Of a DNA stretch of 64,000 bases, positions 12,182 through 23,945 are shown in pieces (position 1 is the first letter of the stretch; each line of letters opens with the position of its first letter). The DNA is from Caenorhabditis elegans (lineage: Eukaryota; Nematoda; Chromadorea; Rhabditida; Rhabditidae): the NCBI RefSeq assembly GCF_000002985.6, contig NC_003281.10, forward strand, positions 1 through 64,000, in the 5' to 3' direction. The notes below the pieces were generated by a model. The model was not told the origin of the DNA. It saw only the letters and a list, made by a program, of their open reading frames with translations, and did no database searches. Position numbers and translations under genes: made by a program.

Positions 12182-12187
12182 TTTATT
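12182..12187 (-). terminator. Poly(A) signal touching the nuclear receptor stop codon
   Basis: On the minus strand AATAAA starts two bases after the TGA stop (TGAGAATAAATG). This implies an extremely short 3' UTR unless a more distal site is used. Confidence 0.55.
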
Positions 12188-12188
12188 C

Positions 12189-14753
12189 TCATTTTTCAAG
12201 CTTTGCCTGACCCAAAAGCACATCATTATTATTATTAACAACATTAATCCCATTCCGCATCGCCCGTTTCTCGGCAGTCTCCCTGGCTTCTGTCTCCATA
12301 ATTTTGTCGAGGTTGAGCAGCTGGAGCACCAGCTTGTCCAGATCCCAAATGTGGAAAATATCGATTTCTCTGTGATTTTGCACAAAATCATTGCCGGCAG
12401 TCTGGAAAAATTCGATTTTCGAGGTGATTTGGGTTTTGGTAAAATTTTGAAAATAAAAATTTCAAAAAAACTCACAAATATATTGCTCAGCATGAGCACA
12501 ATGGTTCCAAACCTCTCCGCGATTTTTTCTTCGGAATTTTCAAGATAATGGGTGTGTAGTGACGTCATTATCCTGTTAACTTGTTGGGTGATTAGGTGAC
12601 GTTTCGCCTCTGACACGTTTTCGAAACCTGGAATTTTTTAGAGTTTTGCAAAGATTTTCAATAACACAAGCGTCATATAGAAAATCAAATTCTAAACACT
12701 TTTGCTTTTTGAATTTTTTTGATAGCTCTTTTCTCCGCTTAGTATGCCCTTGCAAAGTTACGGCGGCGAAAGAGTGTGGGGGAGGGGGAGACGCAGATTG
12801 CGCGCGCGCGTCGCGCACCCTCCCCACACCTCACACTCTCTAGCCGCCGCATCTTTGAAGTATTGTAACTTTGCAGGGAGTGGAGCTATCAAAAAGTTTC
12901 CAACTGATGAAATGTTTAGAACTTCTGGCTCTACAATATTTTAATGTTTTCGAACAAATCTCACCCCCTTGAAAGCACGCCAGCGCCTTCAGCGCCACAA
13001 ATTCCTCAAAAGTGATCTTCATAGCTTCCATCGCAGGCATGATCTCGTCGGTGATTTGTTTCATAATTGGAACATAGTACTTTCTCTTATTCTCCCCACT
13101 GATATCCGTCTCATCCTCCCAGCCAACTCCATGATGGTCCGCTGTTGATATGAAGCCCCCGTTCTGCATTATCAGCTTATCAGGTTCACCGATTTGATAT
13201 GATAAGAAGGATGGATCAAGTAGGAAATGTATTAATACAGCTTTCCGGAGCAGTGACATTCGGTCGAAGTCGTCGAGCTCCTGGAGCTCGGGCCAGGTTT
13301 GGAGCCACTCGTAGACTAGCATTATGTGTGTTTTTATGGTTAGACGAAAGTCGTGGAATACCAGGGGTTTTATGTCCTCTTTTTTGTAGGGCTAAAATTT
13401 TTTATTTGGTGATTTTTCAAAAAAAAATTGTGCTCCAAAATTTTTTTTTATTAGAAAACTCACACAATGCTTATTCTGTCCCAATAGAGTCCCTACTGCT
13501 CGTTCACTGAACAATAGCCTCCTTCTCTCACCGAGCTTCATCTCTTCCCGTATGAACAGGGTGAGCACATCCGGGCCCGCTGAGCAGGGAGCCATCGGAG
13601 ATGGTCCGGGAGTACTGTAGTTTGTAGTTGTTGAGGCGCTGAAGGAGGTGGACGATGAGATTTTCCGAGGTGTAGGGGTTTTCTGGAAAAAATTGAGGAA
13701 TGTTAAATTTTGAAAAACTAAATTTTTTTAATGTTCAATTTTCAAAAATTTTAATTTTGGCAATTTCAATTTTTTTCTAAATTTTTTAAACAAATTTTCT
13801 GTAAATCTTACTATCACAAATTCATTATCCTGTTCCAAGTCCTCCAAGCTATTTGGCTCCTGAACCTCAATTTTAGGAACCTTAACCCCCTCCACCACGA
13901 GCTTCTGCTCGTCAGCCGTCTGCGGGGACACATTCGCGAATTTCTTATTTCTCTTGAGCCCTGATTTTGTGAAAAATGCTCTTCCGGTTTCAATGTTTGG
14001 CTTTTTGGGTTGAACTCCACCGGGCTTCATCCCATTGCTCAGGCACTTTTTGTGACGGCAGCTTCTGCAGATTTGGTGCATACCTGGAATGAAATTTTAG
14101 GTTTATGCAAAAAATGGCAATGAAAACTTATAGAACTTTAAATTTCACACATTTTGTTGGTTTACAACTTTTTTATATGCCTACTCCATGTGGAGTTATG
14201 CCTCACAAAAAAATGGACTAAAAACCATTTTAACTTTAACATAAATCGATAGAAAATCAAATTCTACACATTTCCGCATAAAAATTTTTCTTGATATCCT
14301 TACTCTCCGCTGAGTTACGCCGTCTCAAAGTTTAGACAACGAGAGAGTGTGGTGGAGGGGGAGACGCCGGCAGCGCGCGCGTCTCGCACCCTCCTCCCGC
14401 CCCACACTCTCTCGCCTAGCAAACTTCAAAGAGGAATATCTCGGCGAGGAGGAGAGCTATCAGAAAATTTTAAAATGCAAAAATGCGTAGAATTTTGAGA
14501 TCTACAACACTAGCAACTTACTATAATGAACATTGCAGTCATCCCTTCCTGTGATGCACTTGAAACTTTTTGTCAGTGCAACGGTCCGCCGGAAAAATGC
14601 AGCACAAGCTGAGCAGGACTGAGCTTCAAAGTGAAATCCAGTGGCTTGTGCTGAACAAATTAGACATCGCGTGGAGCTGGAAGAAGCTGGAAATCGGAAT
14701 TTTGATTTTACAGTTTTTTTTCTAATTTCCAAATACCTACCTTCCGCCGTCAT
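12189..14753 (-). CDS. nhr-80: Nuclear hormone receptor (C4 zinc-finger DBD + ligand-binding domain)
   Basis: Seven exons with consistent phases: 14741-14753, 14522-14686, 13812-14083, 13464-13682, 12965-13391, 12476-12627 and 12189-12401, about 486 residues. Zinc finger 1 uses Cys12, 15, 29 and 32 with the P-box [10 protein letters not shown]. Finger 2 uses Cys48, 55, 65 and 68 and ends CRHKKCL. A Ser/Thr/Pro-rich hinge follows, then an LBD from about residue 215 ([20 protein letters not shown] ... [15 protein letters not shown]), the latter being the usual helix 3-5 signature region. It is a DNA-binding transcription factor acting in the nucleus. The P-box is that of the expanded nematode HNF4-derived NHR group. 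The name nhr-80, known for control of fatty-acid desaturase genes in C. elegans, rests on my recollection of its location, so it is tentative. Three family A palindrome arms lie in its introns. Confidence 0.9.
12640..12955. repeat. GA-rich palindrome (family A), copy 4, in NHR intron 5
   Basis: The core GCGAAAGAGTGTGGGGGAGG is mirrored by CCCACACCTCACACTCTCTA with a CG-alternating centre (GCGCGCGCG). It nearly fills the intron between the exons at 12627 and 12965. Confidence 0.85.
14215..14515. repeat. GA-rich palindrome (family A), copy 5, in NHR intron 2
   Basis: GAGAGAGTGTGGTGGAGGGG is mirrored by CCCGCCCCACACTCTCTCGC. The outer arm ends TGCGTAGAATTTTGAGATCT. Confidence 0.85.
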
Positions 14754-15815
14754 GTATACAAATCAATAAAAAGTCAATTTTTATAAAAGTTCACCAAAAA
14801 AGAGGGAAAAAAGTGGTGTGATTGTTGATATGATGCCGCGCAACAGAGTAGTGGAGCTGATAACGATTTTCTCTGATTTCTCTGCGCCTCCGTGTAGATA
14901 CTTTTTTTTGCTTCTCTCTCATTTTTTCTTTGAATGGAGAGGTAACTTGATAAGGTATTTATGTTGTGTTCTGTGTACCTAAAAAATGGAAAGTGTTTTT
15001 TCCGGCAAAATTTGAATTTCCCGCCAAACTGTAGAACATAGAACATAAAATTTTCAATATGTTGTATTTTACAGTTTTTCTATATCTTTATTTATAGCAG
15101 AGTTACACCTCTTTAAAGTTTGCGAGGCGAGAGAGTGTGGTGTGGGTGGAGGGTGCGAGACGCGCTCGCCGCCTGCGTCTCTCCCTCCGCCATGCTCTCT
15201 CGCCTCTCAAACTTTGAAGGGGTGTAACTCCGCGGAGAGTAGAGCTATTGAAGAAATTTCAAATACTTTAATGTTGAGAATTTAATTTTCTGTTTGAAAA
15301 TCATAGTTTCAGAAAATCTCCAGTAAACAATAAACAACTTTTAACAAAAACAGTACAACTTCCCAGCTACCACTATGGTGTATCATTGGCTGTATCAATT
15401 TGAGGCATTAAACATGACCAGAGAGCACTGGAAACTGAGAGACGTAGAGACGCAGACAATTGATAAGACTAGTGATACATTGATAAGGCTACACGTTTCT
15501 ACATGTGATCATTCTATAAAGAATGGAGTGGTTGAAACTTTTGATTTTTTTGCTAAAAATTTGAATTTTTTTAATTGATTTTTTGTTGTTGTAGGACTCA
15601 AAATTTTACGCTGAAATTGAAATTTTTATGCTAAAACTAAAATTTTCACGCCGAAACTCAAAAATTTCACATTTTCACCTTTTTTCTTGCCATTTCAACA
15701 CTTTTTCCTGTAATTCTCTATGCACATCCGTGTCGTTTATCATTTTTCCGCCACCTTATCACTTTTGCCCATTTTCGGAGAGTTTTTCATATTTTTTTCC
15801 AACAGTTTCAGATTC
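14754..15815. other. Divergent intergenic region between the NHR and the ACBD5-like gene
   Basis: About 1.06 kb separates two divergently transcribed starts, so both promoters should lie here. It contains one family A palindrome (15036-15305). A chance open frame at 15375-15578 has no supporting splice sites or similarity. No TATA box stands out. Confidence 0.6.
15036..15305. repeat. GA-rich palindrome (family A), copy 6
   Basis: GGCGAGAGAGTGTGGTGTGG is mirrored by CCATGCTCTCTCGCCTCTCA. The inner flanks TTTAAAGTTTGCGA / CAAACTTTGAAGGGG pair as well. Confidence 0.85.
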
Positions 15816-17279
15816 ATGATTCCGTCTACTTCAACAGATTTGCCAATTCCTGATCATATTACTGTGAGTTACAAAAAAATTTTGGAAAAAATTTTTTTTT
15901 GAACTTTTTTTTGACTTTTTATTACTTTCCGAAATTTTGAAATTTGCCATAATACACTTCCAGACTCAAAATTTCACGAAAAATTTAAAAACTTCACTCC
16001 CAATCTCAGAAAACAAAAACTAACTTCATAAACCTTGCAGGAAATTCCAGTAGAGTCCGACTACGAGGACGCGGTGTCAAGTGGCGAGGAGCTCTCAAAA
16101 TTGTGTGATTCCTTAAAATCTCATCTGGGTACTGTAACCAAAATGCGGAGGAGTAAGAAAAGTGTCTCGAAACTTTTGTCGAATCAGGAACGGATGGCTC
16201 AGTACTATAGCCGCGAGTCGAGCAGCGAGCACTCGAGTTTGGAAAAGCTTCGTGGGTTTTTTCCTGATTTTTTGTTTGAAAAATCAAGTTTTGAGGATAA
16301 ATTTAAAATTTTTTTTAATTAGGCTGTTTGAGAGCTTTTAGAAAAGTATAATTTTTTCTTAATTCCACAAATTTTTCAACTACAAAAAAATAAATTTGAA
16401 AAAAAAATTCTTTTAAAAAAAAGTTTTTTTCCTTTTTTTTTCATTTTCTCTTGCGAAACCTCAAAAAATGTATATTTCTCTGAAAGCCAATTTTAAGCAC
16501 AACTCAATTATTTTATTTAGAACCCGATGAAATCAAAAACCGGAGAATTACGGGGCCATCAAAGGGGCGACGGAGCAACAGTGGAAGTGACCACAGCAGT
16601 GACTGGAAAGTACTCAATTTGGCGGTAAATTCGAATTTTTTAAGTTATAAACACATTTTTATGTAAAACAGGTTTTTGAAATATTTCTGTAAATTTGAAT
16701 TCAAAAAAAAATTTTGAAATTTTTTTTTCAAAAAAAATTTCCAATCAATTTTATCCGATTTTCAGCCAATTTTTACCCAAAAATTTCAAATTTTCAGTTC
16801 CAAGAAATGGCTCACTACCCACTTTTAATGCAGCTCAATGAGCAACTTATGGAAATTTCAAGGCAGCTGAATAGCGTCGAAACTACCAATGCACTACAAT
16901 TAAAGGTTATCATGCATCTGTTGAATCGGGTTTCTAAGGTATGTATTGATTTTTTTAATTTATCGATTTTCCAAAAATCGATAAATAATTTTAGGCTCAG
17001 TAAATTATCGATTTTTGGTTTTTTTTCGGTTTTTTTTTAATTAGCGAATTTTTTAAATTAATTGTAGTTTTTTTTTTCAAATTTTACTATACACTTATCA
17101 AAAAAAAATTCTCAAAACAGTTTTTTTTCAAATTATCGATTTTTCAGCGCCGAACCACGTGGACTCAGTCGATTTGCCGCTTTTTCCGGAATTTTCAATT
17201 TTTCTTTTTCGCATTCTCCTGGCCTTTCATAGCACGGTTACTGTACATTTCTTACCTTAAAATGATGAGAAATCGATGA
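15816..17279 (+). CDS. Tail-anchored ACBD4/5-like protein lacking the acyl-CoA-binding domain
   Basis: Five exons with consistent phases: 15816-15863, 16041-16251, 16521-16624, 16798-16938 and 17148-17279, 211 residues. The start directly follows TTTCAG|ATTC, a likely trans-splice site. Residues 17-40 are acidic with SDYEDAVSSG, resembling a FFAT motif core (D/E-Y-x-D-A). The middle is Ser/Arg-rich and hydrophilic, and residues 125-165 look helical. The end is a single hydrophobic helix, FAFSWPFIARLLYISYL, followed by KMMRNR. That tail resembles the WPFIAQW-type anchor of ACBD4/ACBD5, peroxisomal proteins that bind ER VAP proteins through FFAT motifs (established for the vertebrate proteins). 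No acyl-CoA-binding domain is encoded. I infer a membrane-contact or peroxisomal tail-anchored role; the family link rests mainly on the tail. Confidence 0.8.
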
Positions 17280-17320
17280 TTTATTGATTTTTTAAGAGAA
17301 CTAGCGTTTTTATATATAAA

Positions 17321-17337
17321 AATAAAATCTATTTATT
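17321..17337. terminator. Back-to-back poly(A) signals of convergent genes
   Basis: A plus-strand AATAAA at 17321-17326 serves the tail-anchored gene, and a minus-strand AATAAA at 17332-17337 serves the EF-hand gene. The two 3' ends therefore meet or overlap by a few bases. Confidence 0.65.
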
Positions 17338-17420
17338 TATTCAAATTCAATCAAATATACACAAAAAAAATGAGATTTTTCACGGTAATTAAAGAAATAT
17401 TATCGTTTTTCATTCTTTAT

Positions 17421-19563
17421 CTAAACCTTTGGAATTGTTGATCTGACATTTCCGATTGTTGAAAATTGCTGTGCAAGTTGGAGCAACTCGTTTTCGGTCA
17501 AATAACCGTCCTGGTTCTTGTCGAGCATTGCGAAAATTTGCTGGACATCGGATTTGGTGACCTGTAACTTGGTAACTGTGATGACTAGAAAAAAATTACA
17601 AGAAAAGAAATTGTAGAGCGTAAAATTTACTATATTTTGTTAGTTGAAAACTTTTCGGTATCTTTCCCCACCGCCGAGATACAACGCTTTAAAGTTTGCG
17701 CGATGAAATAGTGTGGAGGGGGGAGGGTGCGGGACGCGCGCGCTGTCTGTGTCTCCCCCTTCCCCACACTCTTTCACATCTCCAACTTTAAAAGCGAATA
17801 ACTCTGCTGAGAATGGAGCTAACAAAAAGTTTTCAACTAACAAAGTATAGCAAATTTCCAGCTCTACATTTTCCACTTCACACAACATTTTAAAAATACC
17901 ATAAACTCACCTTATTAGTGGAAGTTTTCTGTGAGAAAGTGTAAAGCTCCAACTGGTCCAACTTGTTATCACCGTTGGCGTCAATAAAGCTGAGGAGCTG
18001 GAGAGCCTGGTTTCTTTGCTCCTCGGCTGGGCTCAGGCTCTTGGCTCCGCTGCTCAGGTGGTTTTTGAACTCGGCATAAGTGAGCTGACCATCTCTGTTA
18101 GTGTCGGCGATTGAGAGGATTCCGTCGATAATTCTGAAAACTATATGTTGTGTGGTCCTATGCACATAAGATGTGTTATCTATAATTTGATTTATGCGGC
18201 CTGTTTGGCGGTCTATTAAGGTTCACATTCTTCCCTCTTGCTCTGTTGGTCTTCCCTCCCTCTCCCTGTGTAGGTTGTAAATTATGTTGTAAATGAGAGG
18301 CACTCTAGTTTCAATGCCTATCCTAGGTTCTCTATTATCCTTACTAATAAATGACATAAATGCCAATAATTGTTAGGGCACAACACTATAGAAGGTAAAA
18401 ATTGCAATATCTTGAAAACTAGTAAAGTATTCAAGACTTTGTCAACTAACAGATTGTAGAGAATTTTTAGCTCTACATTTTGTTAGTTAAAATTATTTGG
18501 ATAGCTCTTTTCCCAGCTGAGATATCAAGGTCTGAAGTTTATACATGCAGAGAGTGTGGGAGAAGGGGAGAGTGCAAGACAGCGCGCGCGTCTCGCACCC
18601 TCCCCCTACCCCACACTCTCTTGGCATGCAAACTTTAAACCGTTCTATCTCTGCGAGGAAAAGAGCTATAAAAATGATTTTTTAGTAGTATCATCTCCGA
18701 AACTCTTACCTATCATTATTATCCTTTCTGATCTTCTCCACCTCAGCCTTATCCACAATTCCATCATCATTCAAGTCCATTTTTTTGAAGAACTCATAAT
18801 CCATGTCAACTGGCCGCCGGCTCATCTCATAGACCAATGGCACAAACTCAGAAATATCCAAGTGCCCGTTACGGTCCAAATCGAAGCGTTGGAAGTATTC
18901 TGCAAGTTAGTCATGCTCATCTCAAGGTGATCGGGAATCTAGTTTTGAGTAGAACCCCTCTGTGTTTAATAGCTGTAGCTGTATCTATTGTTCGGTTTGT
19001 GTAACTGTAGTATGACTAATTTCACCTAGTCACGAATGAGTGTGGGATCAAAAATCAGGGGTATCTGAAGAACTAGGTGTTCTATCAAAAAGTGTTCAAG
19101 TACAAAGTTGTAGAAGATTAAATTTGGCACATTTTGTTACTTGGCAAGTTTTTGATAAATTTGCTCATTGAAGAGTTACAGGCGCTAGCTCACTCCGGTC
19201 AAACAAGACACTCTAGCCAGTCAGTCTTTAAAGCTGTATAACTCTAACAGAGTTACAAAAAAATTTCCAACTAACAACTTGTAGTAAAATTCTAGCACTA
19301 CATTTTGGCAGTTGAACATTTTCAAAAATCTTGCAAAGTTCCCCCTACCTTGCCCATCAGGCCTTCCTCGCTTCCTCATAAAAGTGATTAGTTCCTTCTC
19401 GGACAGCTTTCCATCATTGTTCGCATCCACAAGGTCGAATGAGTCTGAAAAAACGTTTTAGGCATAAAAACATAATTTCGAAAAAAAATTCTAAAAACTT
19501 ACCATTCTGTGCAAAAACGGTAGCCCCAATAGCCGCAAGCAAAAAAACCGATTGCCTAATCAT
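17421..19563 (-). CDS. Secreted/ER-lumen protein with six EF-hands (calumenin-like)
   Basis: Five exons with consistent phases: 19503-19563, 19349-19444, 18710-18899, 17911-18133 and 17421-17561, 236 residues. Residues 1-18 form a signal peptide (MIRQSVFLLAAIGATVFA). Six EF loops start with Asp at about 27 (DANNDGKLSEKE), 59 (DLDRNGHLDISE), 94 (DLNDDGIVDKAE), 126 (DTNRDGQLTYAE), 167 (DANGDNKLDQLE) and 204 (DKNQDGYLTENE). The fifth has Asn where Gly is usual at loop position 6. Six EF-hands after a signal peptide resemble the CREC family (calumenin, reticulocalbin), which buffer calcium in the secretory pathway. This protein is shorter than typical members (about 315 residues) and ends STIPKV, with no HDEL-type retrieval signal, so it may be secreted. 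Introns 2, 3 and 4 each hold a family A palindrome. Confidence 0.88.
17605..17880. repeat. GA-rich palindrome (family A), copy 7, in EF-hand gene intron 4
   Basis: GTGTGGAGGGGGGAGGGTGC is mirrored by CCCCCTTCCCCACACTCTTT. It fills most of the intron 17562-17910. Confidence 0.85.
18395..18690. repeat. GA-rich palindrome (family A), copy 8, in EF-hand gene intron 3
   Basis: AGAGAGTGTGGGAGAAGGGG is mirrored by CCCCCTACCCCACACTCTCT around a GCGCGCG centre. Confidence 0.85.
19080..19320. repeat. Diverged family A palindrome, copy 9, in EF-hand gene intron 2
   Basis: The outer arms match the family (TCAAAAAGTGTTCAAGTACA / the complementary CTAACAACTTGTAG), but the GA-rich core is replaced by ACTCCGGTCAAACAAGACAC. 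Confidence 0.65.
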
Positions 19564-20754
19564 TTTTAGTCGAAAATTTCACAGCGCCGCGCGAAAATTT
19601 TCACACAGCAAAAATGAAAGATATCTCTCAGCTTCTGGCAATGAACTAGACAAAACCGAAAGTTTTTTCACAGACAGTACTGGGGTACTGTAGAGACCCA
19701 GGCAGGCGAAACGGGTTTGGCAGAAGCCGCTTCGTTACGCGACAGAACCATCCCCCACCCGCTTGTAAATATATACGCAATCAAGATTACGCAACGCAGC
19801 TGAACGAAAAAAAAAAAGAGAATGGGGGAATCTTTGAGGGGAGATAATTGAGAGGAAGGTGTGCTTGTCTTGGATATACTTTTGGAGAAAAAATTCTGAA
19901 AAAAACTGAAGAAATAGCTCAAAACTTTTCTTTTCTTTTCAGCTTGCAAAAAAATTTCAAAAATAGAAAAATTCTAAAAGATAAACTCCGCCCACTTAAT
20001 GGACAACTTTTTTTAATAGTATTATTTTTCAAAAGTAAATTTATAAAGTTTTCTTAAAATGATCATTTTCTTAAAATTAAAAATTTTCCGAAGTTTTAAA
20101 TTAAGCTCCGCCCCCATGAGCACAGTTTTAGGAAAACTTTAAAAAAAACAGGAAATTCTACAAATAGACTCCGCCCACTTATTGATCAAAATTTTTTTTA
20201 CGAATTTGAAAAAATTGAAAAAAATTTAAAAATTTGTGATAGTAAGCTCCGCCCACTTATTGGACAAAATTTATGAAAAACTTTTAAAAATTCTTAAAAT
20301 AACCCACTATTTGGAAAACTCTAAAAAATGTTATTGAAATCTTTGAATATACGCTCCGCCTACTTATTGACCACTATTTCAGAAAACTCAAACAAATTGT
20401 GAAATTGAGCTCCGCCAACTTATTGGACAAAATTTTCGATTCTTTTTTTTTTAAATTGAAAATTTAAAGCCTTTTTTTTTAATTTTGTGTATTTTCACCT
20501 GAAACTCATCCTGAAAAGCAACAAAGTTTTCAAAATTTAAATTCATTTTGAACAATAAGGGTCTAGGAGAGATTGAGATCATTCAAAAACGTAGCAAGAA
20601 GACAAAATTGTTAAGGAAGTTCAAGTTCTGACAAGATAAAACCCGCATCACATAAAAGCTTAATACAAAATACATACAAAAATTGATAGGGTACACCGGG
20701 GGGAAAATCGAGAAAAATTTCAAAAAAAAAAAATTAAAATTTTAAAATTTTTTC
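19564..20754. other. Intergenic region with repeated CTCCGCCCACTTATTGG words
   Basis: From about 19980 to 20420, six copies of a word close to CTCCGCCCACTTATTGG recur every 60-100 bases in AT-rich DNA, all on the plus strand. The part next to 19564 should carry the EF-hand gene promoter. No gene is visible. Confidence 0.7.
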
Positions 20755-23700
20755 TCAAATCACATGACTGTTTGTTGCCGTGGCGGTTGTCATTGTGGTG
20801 CCGGAGGTTGATGACGTGGCAGGGATTACTGTAGATGTCGTGATCTCGATTGGGGTGGGGAGGCTCTCCTTTCGGATGGTAGCTGCTGAACGGGTGATGG
20901 AAGCCGAGCGGGATTTTACCTGTAAATATGGAATTTTACTATGATGATTTTTTTGGAGTTGAAATTAGAAATTTTGAATTCTGCGTGATCCAAGGTTACT
21001 GTAGCGTAAAAAGTACGCAAACTCCAAAATTTGCAAAATTTTAAAATGATTTCTAAATTCAACACACCTGGATCGGTTAATATCTAACTTTTAAGAGCAT
21101 TATCTCAAAATTTCGTGAGATTTGGTGTTTTGGGGTACTGTAGCTAGTGTTTGCGTATTTTTGGGGCTACAGTAACCCGGAATTCTTAAAAATAAGGTGA
21201 GAAGTCCCGAAAAAGGCTTTTAGGCCAGAATTTTACCTTGATCCCAAATTTTCATTGAGAATTTTCCCCTTACCTGCACTAAATTGACGATTTGTCCCTG
21301 TGACGCAGCTGAAGTCTGAGGCCTTGGGAGCTCATGCAAGCTGGCTCTATGATCCCGGGGAGCTCTAGCCGATCTGAAATCCCTGGAAGCCTGTGGCCCC
21401 TGGGATACCCCCCGAGATGATAGAGGCATCACAAAGCTCTTGGCGTTCGAGGCATTGAGCACCAACTGCGGTGGTACTGTAGAGGAGGTACCGTAGCCAA
21501 AACTTTCCGAGTGGTGATGCTCTGAATTATCGAACGAGAAGCCTTGCGAGTCCGAGGTGTCTGAATTCGCCTCGGGACTGATGACGTCAGCAGAGGGGGC
21601 TTGGTGCTCCTGCTCGCCGAGCTCCAACCGAATCGTAAAGTCGTCGGCGATGCCCCTGGAGTTTGTTGGCATTTGAATATCATTTCGTATATCATTCCAA
21701 TACCCGAAATGTTTCAGAATGTCGTTTTTGCACATTGGACACGTCCGATGCTCCAGGAGCCAAGGATCTATGCATGATTTGTGGTAGATGTGCCTGGAAA
21801 AGGGGGATTTTTGAGTTGTTTTCTAGGTGTGACCAGGTTTTTGATATGATTTTTGAGAAGAGCTCCATGAGAGCTTCAAAATGTGTATAATTTTGAATTA
21901 GCTCCGCCCATTCCTAGGCAAGAAATAGGCGGAGTTTAGACACTATAAAATTTTGGAAATTTTTTTCTAGTTTTAAAAAATTCCAAACTTTTCAAGTTCT
22001 AAAAATTGACACAGTTCAGTTTTCATTGACAAAAATTTTCAGAAGATAGGCTCCGCCCACTTTTTGGACAAAATTTCTGATGAACTTTTTTTTCACGAAA
22101 GTCCTATATTTTATACGACTTCAAAAGCATTAATTTGAAAAATTTAGATTTCGGAAAATTGAAAAATTGTAAATATAAGCTCCGCCCACTTACTGACATT
22201 TTAAGAAAAAAAATACTGAAATTATTGGAAATCATCTCCGACCACTTATTGGTCAAAGTTTTAGGGAAAATTTTTGAAATGTATGAAAATGAGCTCCGCC
22301 CACGCATTGGTCAAATTGAAAAAAAAACTATTTTATTTTATGAAATTAAGCTCCGCACACTAATTAGTCGAGATTTTAAGGGAAACCTCTGAATGCATAA
22401 AAATAAGCTCCGCCCACATATTGGTCAAAATTAAAATTTGTATTTTTTGAAAAAATTTTAGAATTTTTCGTACAAATATTGAAAACTTCTCAATTTTCAA
22501 CAAAAAAAAATCGAATTTGAAAACTTATAAAATTTATCCAATAAATGGGCGGAGCTTAGCCAGCTTTCTCAACAACTCACTTGCAAGGTAATAATCTAAT
22601 AACGTCCTGTAACTGATAAGGATCCAGGCAAACTGCGCAATCTGACTGTAATTCTTGAGTCATTCCCGGTGTGATAGTCATTGTCGGGATCCTGGTGAGA
22701 GCCTTCCGGGCCGCGTTGAAAAGTCTGAAAATTTGGAAATTTTCAAATGAAAATTGACTTAAAACCCTATTGTTACCTCCTCTGAAGCCGATCCTTGGCG
22801 TGGGCGTATCGGAACCTCTGAACATAGTAAAAAACGAGCCACGCTAATGAGATAACCATCAAAATTATAAATGATATGGACACAAAGAGCACTGAGGTCT
22901 TGGAAAAGGAGCGGAGGGCGTCAGTGGAGGTTTCCTCGGGCGATTGCATGGCGTTCTAGAAAATAATGGTGAAATTTGAAGAAAAATGAACGAAAAAAAC
23001 TGTTTTCAGGAGTGCCGTTGCTTAGATTTGCAGATTCAGTTCAGATATAAAGTTTAAGGTAATTTTGGAAAATTGGAAAATTTTGTGCTGAAAAAGTCCC
23101 CCAGAAAGCTCAAAAGTACTAAAAAGGGGGTTTTCAAAGATCCTGAAGCTAATGAAATAGGTGGTTCTGAGCAGAGGGCTGTGCTCACACCCTGGGCTCT
23201 CTGAGCACTGTGCCATGTGGGGGACACCTCTGTGGAGACCCACTGAAAGGTGCACTGCCCATGAGATGTGTGCCATGTTTCACTATGCTTATAGGATTAA
23301 GAGGCAAATTTCTGATCTACCAGTGGTAATTTCAGCTGGATTGGTCATTTTTAAGCAAAGTTACAGCCGGAAAACTCACCGAATTTTCCACATTACACTG
23401 TTTCCCACTCTCGCGGATATTACTGACAGGGGTCTGCACATGGAACCAGGAAACCTGAAAAATTTTGTAAATCAAATCAAAAATTCAAATTTCCCAGGCT
23501 CACTCTATTATTTGGAGCCTTGACATCCGCCACTATAAGGATATTTTTCGGTGCGGTTTCCACTCGCGATAGGCAGTTTTGAATGCAATTTTTACAGAAG
23601 AAAACCCGTTGGGAGTCGTCGAATTTCATATCAGGTGCGCATAGGTCGGTGTAGGCCGGCAAAAACGTGCTCCCGCCACCATCCTTATTGCTAAAGGTGA

Positions 23701-23945
23701 GCTCAGTTTGCAGCGTGCCGTACACCTCCTCCGAATCGATACATTGTAGTTTTACCTGGAAAAATAGCGAAATTAAAAATTGTAGCTTTTCAGAAAAAAA
23801 CATTATTTTTCCAGAAATTAAAAAAATTCTAATTTCAGAAATTCGAATTTCAACTCACATTTGTGTACACCGCATCTACGCTGGACTGCAAAAATCGCAT
23901 GAAAATGAGGAAAAATGGGAGAATAGTTGGATGGTGGTAGTGCAT
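20755..23945 (-). CDS. Transmembrane RING-H2 ubiquitin ligase (Goliath/RNF13-like)
   Basis: Seven exons with consistent phases: 23859-23945, 23504-23755, 23380-23454, 22777-22955, 22581-22724, 21274-21793 and 20755-20919, about 473 residues. A signal peptide (residues 1-25, [18 protein letters not shown]) precedes a luminal region of about 130 residues containing [12 protein letters not shown], in the position of a protease-associated (PA) domain. One TM helix spans 160-183. The RING-H2 at 227-267 has CAVC, PCKHIYHKSC and CPMC, a complete C3H2C3 set. The long cytosolic tail is Ser/Gln/Thr-rich. The layout matches PA-TM-RING E3 ligases, which act at endosomal or ER membranes and transfer ubiquitin to membrane cargo. 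PA assignment is by position and fold guess. Intron 5 holds repeated CTCCGCCCA words. Confidence 0.9.
21895..22560. repeat. Cluster of CTCCGCCCACTTATTGG words in RING gene intron 5
   Basis: At least seven forms recur at roughly 55-130 base spacing (near 21901, 22050, 22181, 22236, 22293, 22347 and 22408), with one inverted copy near 22547. The word is the same as in the intergenic cluster at 19980-20420. Confidence 0.75.
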
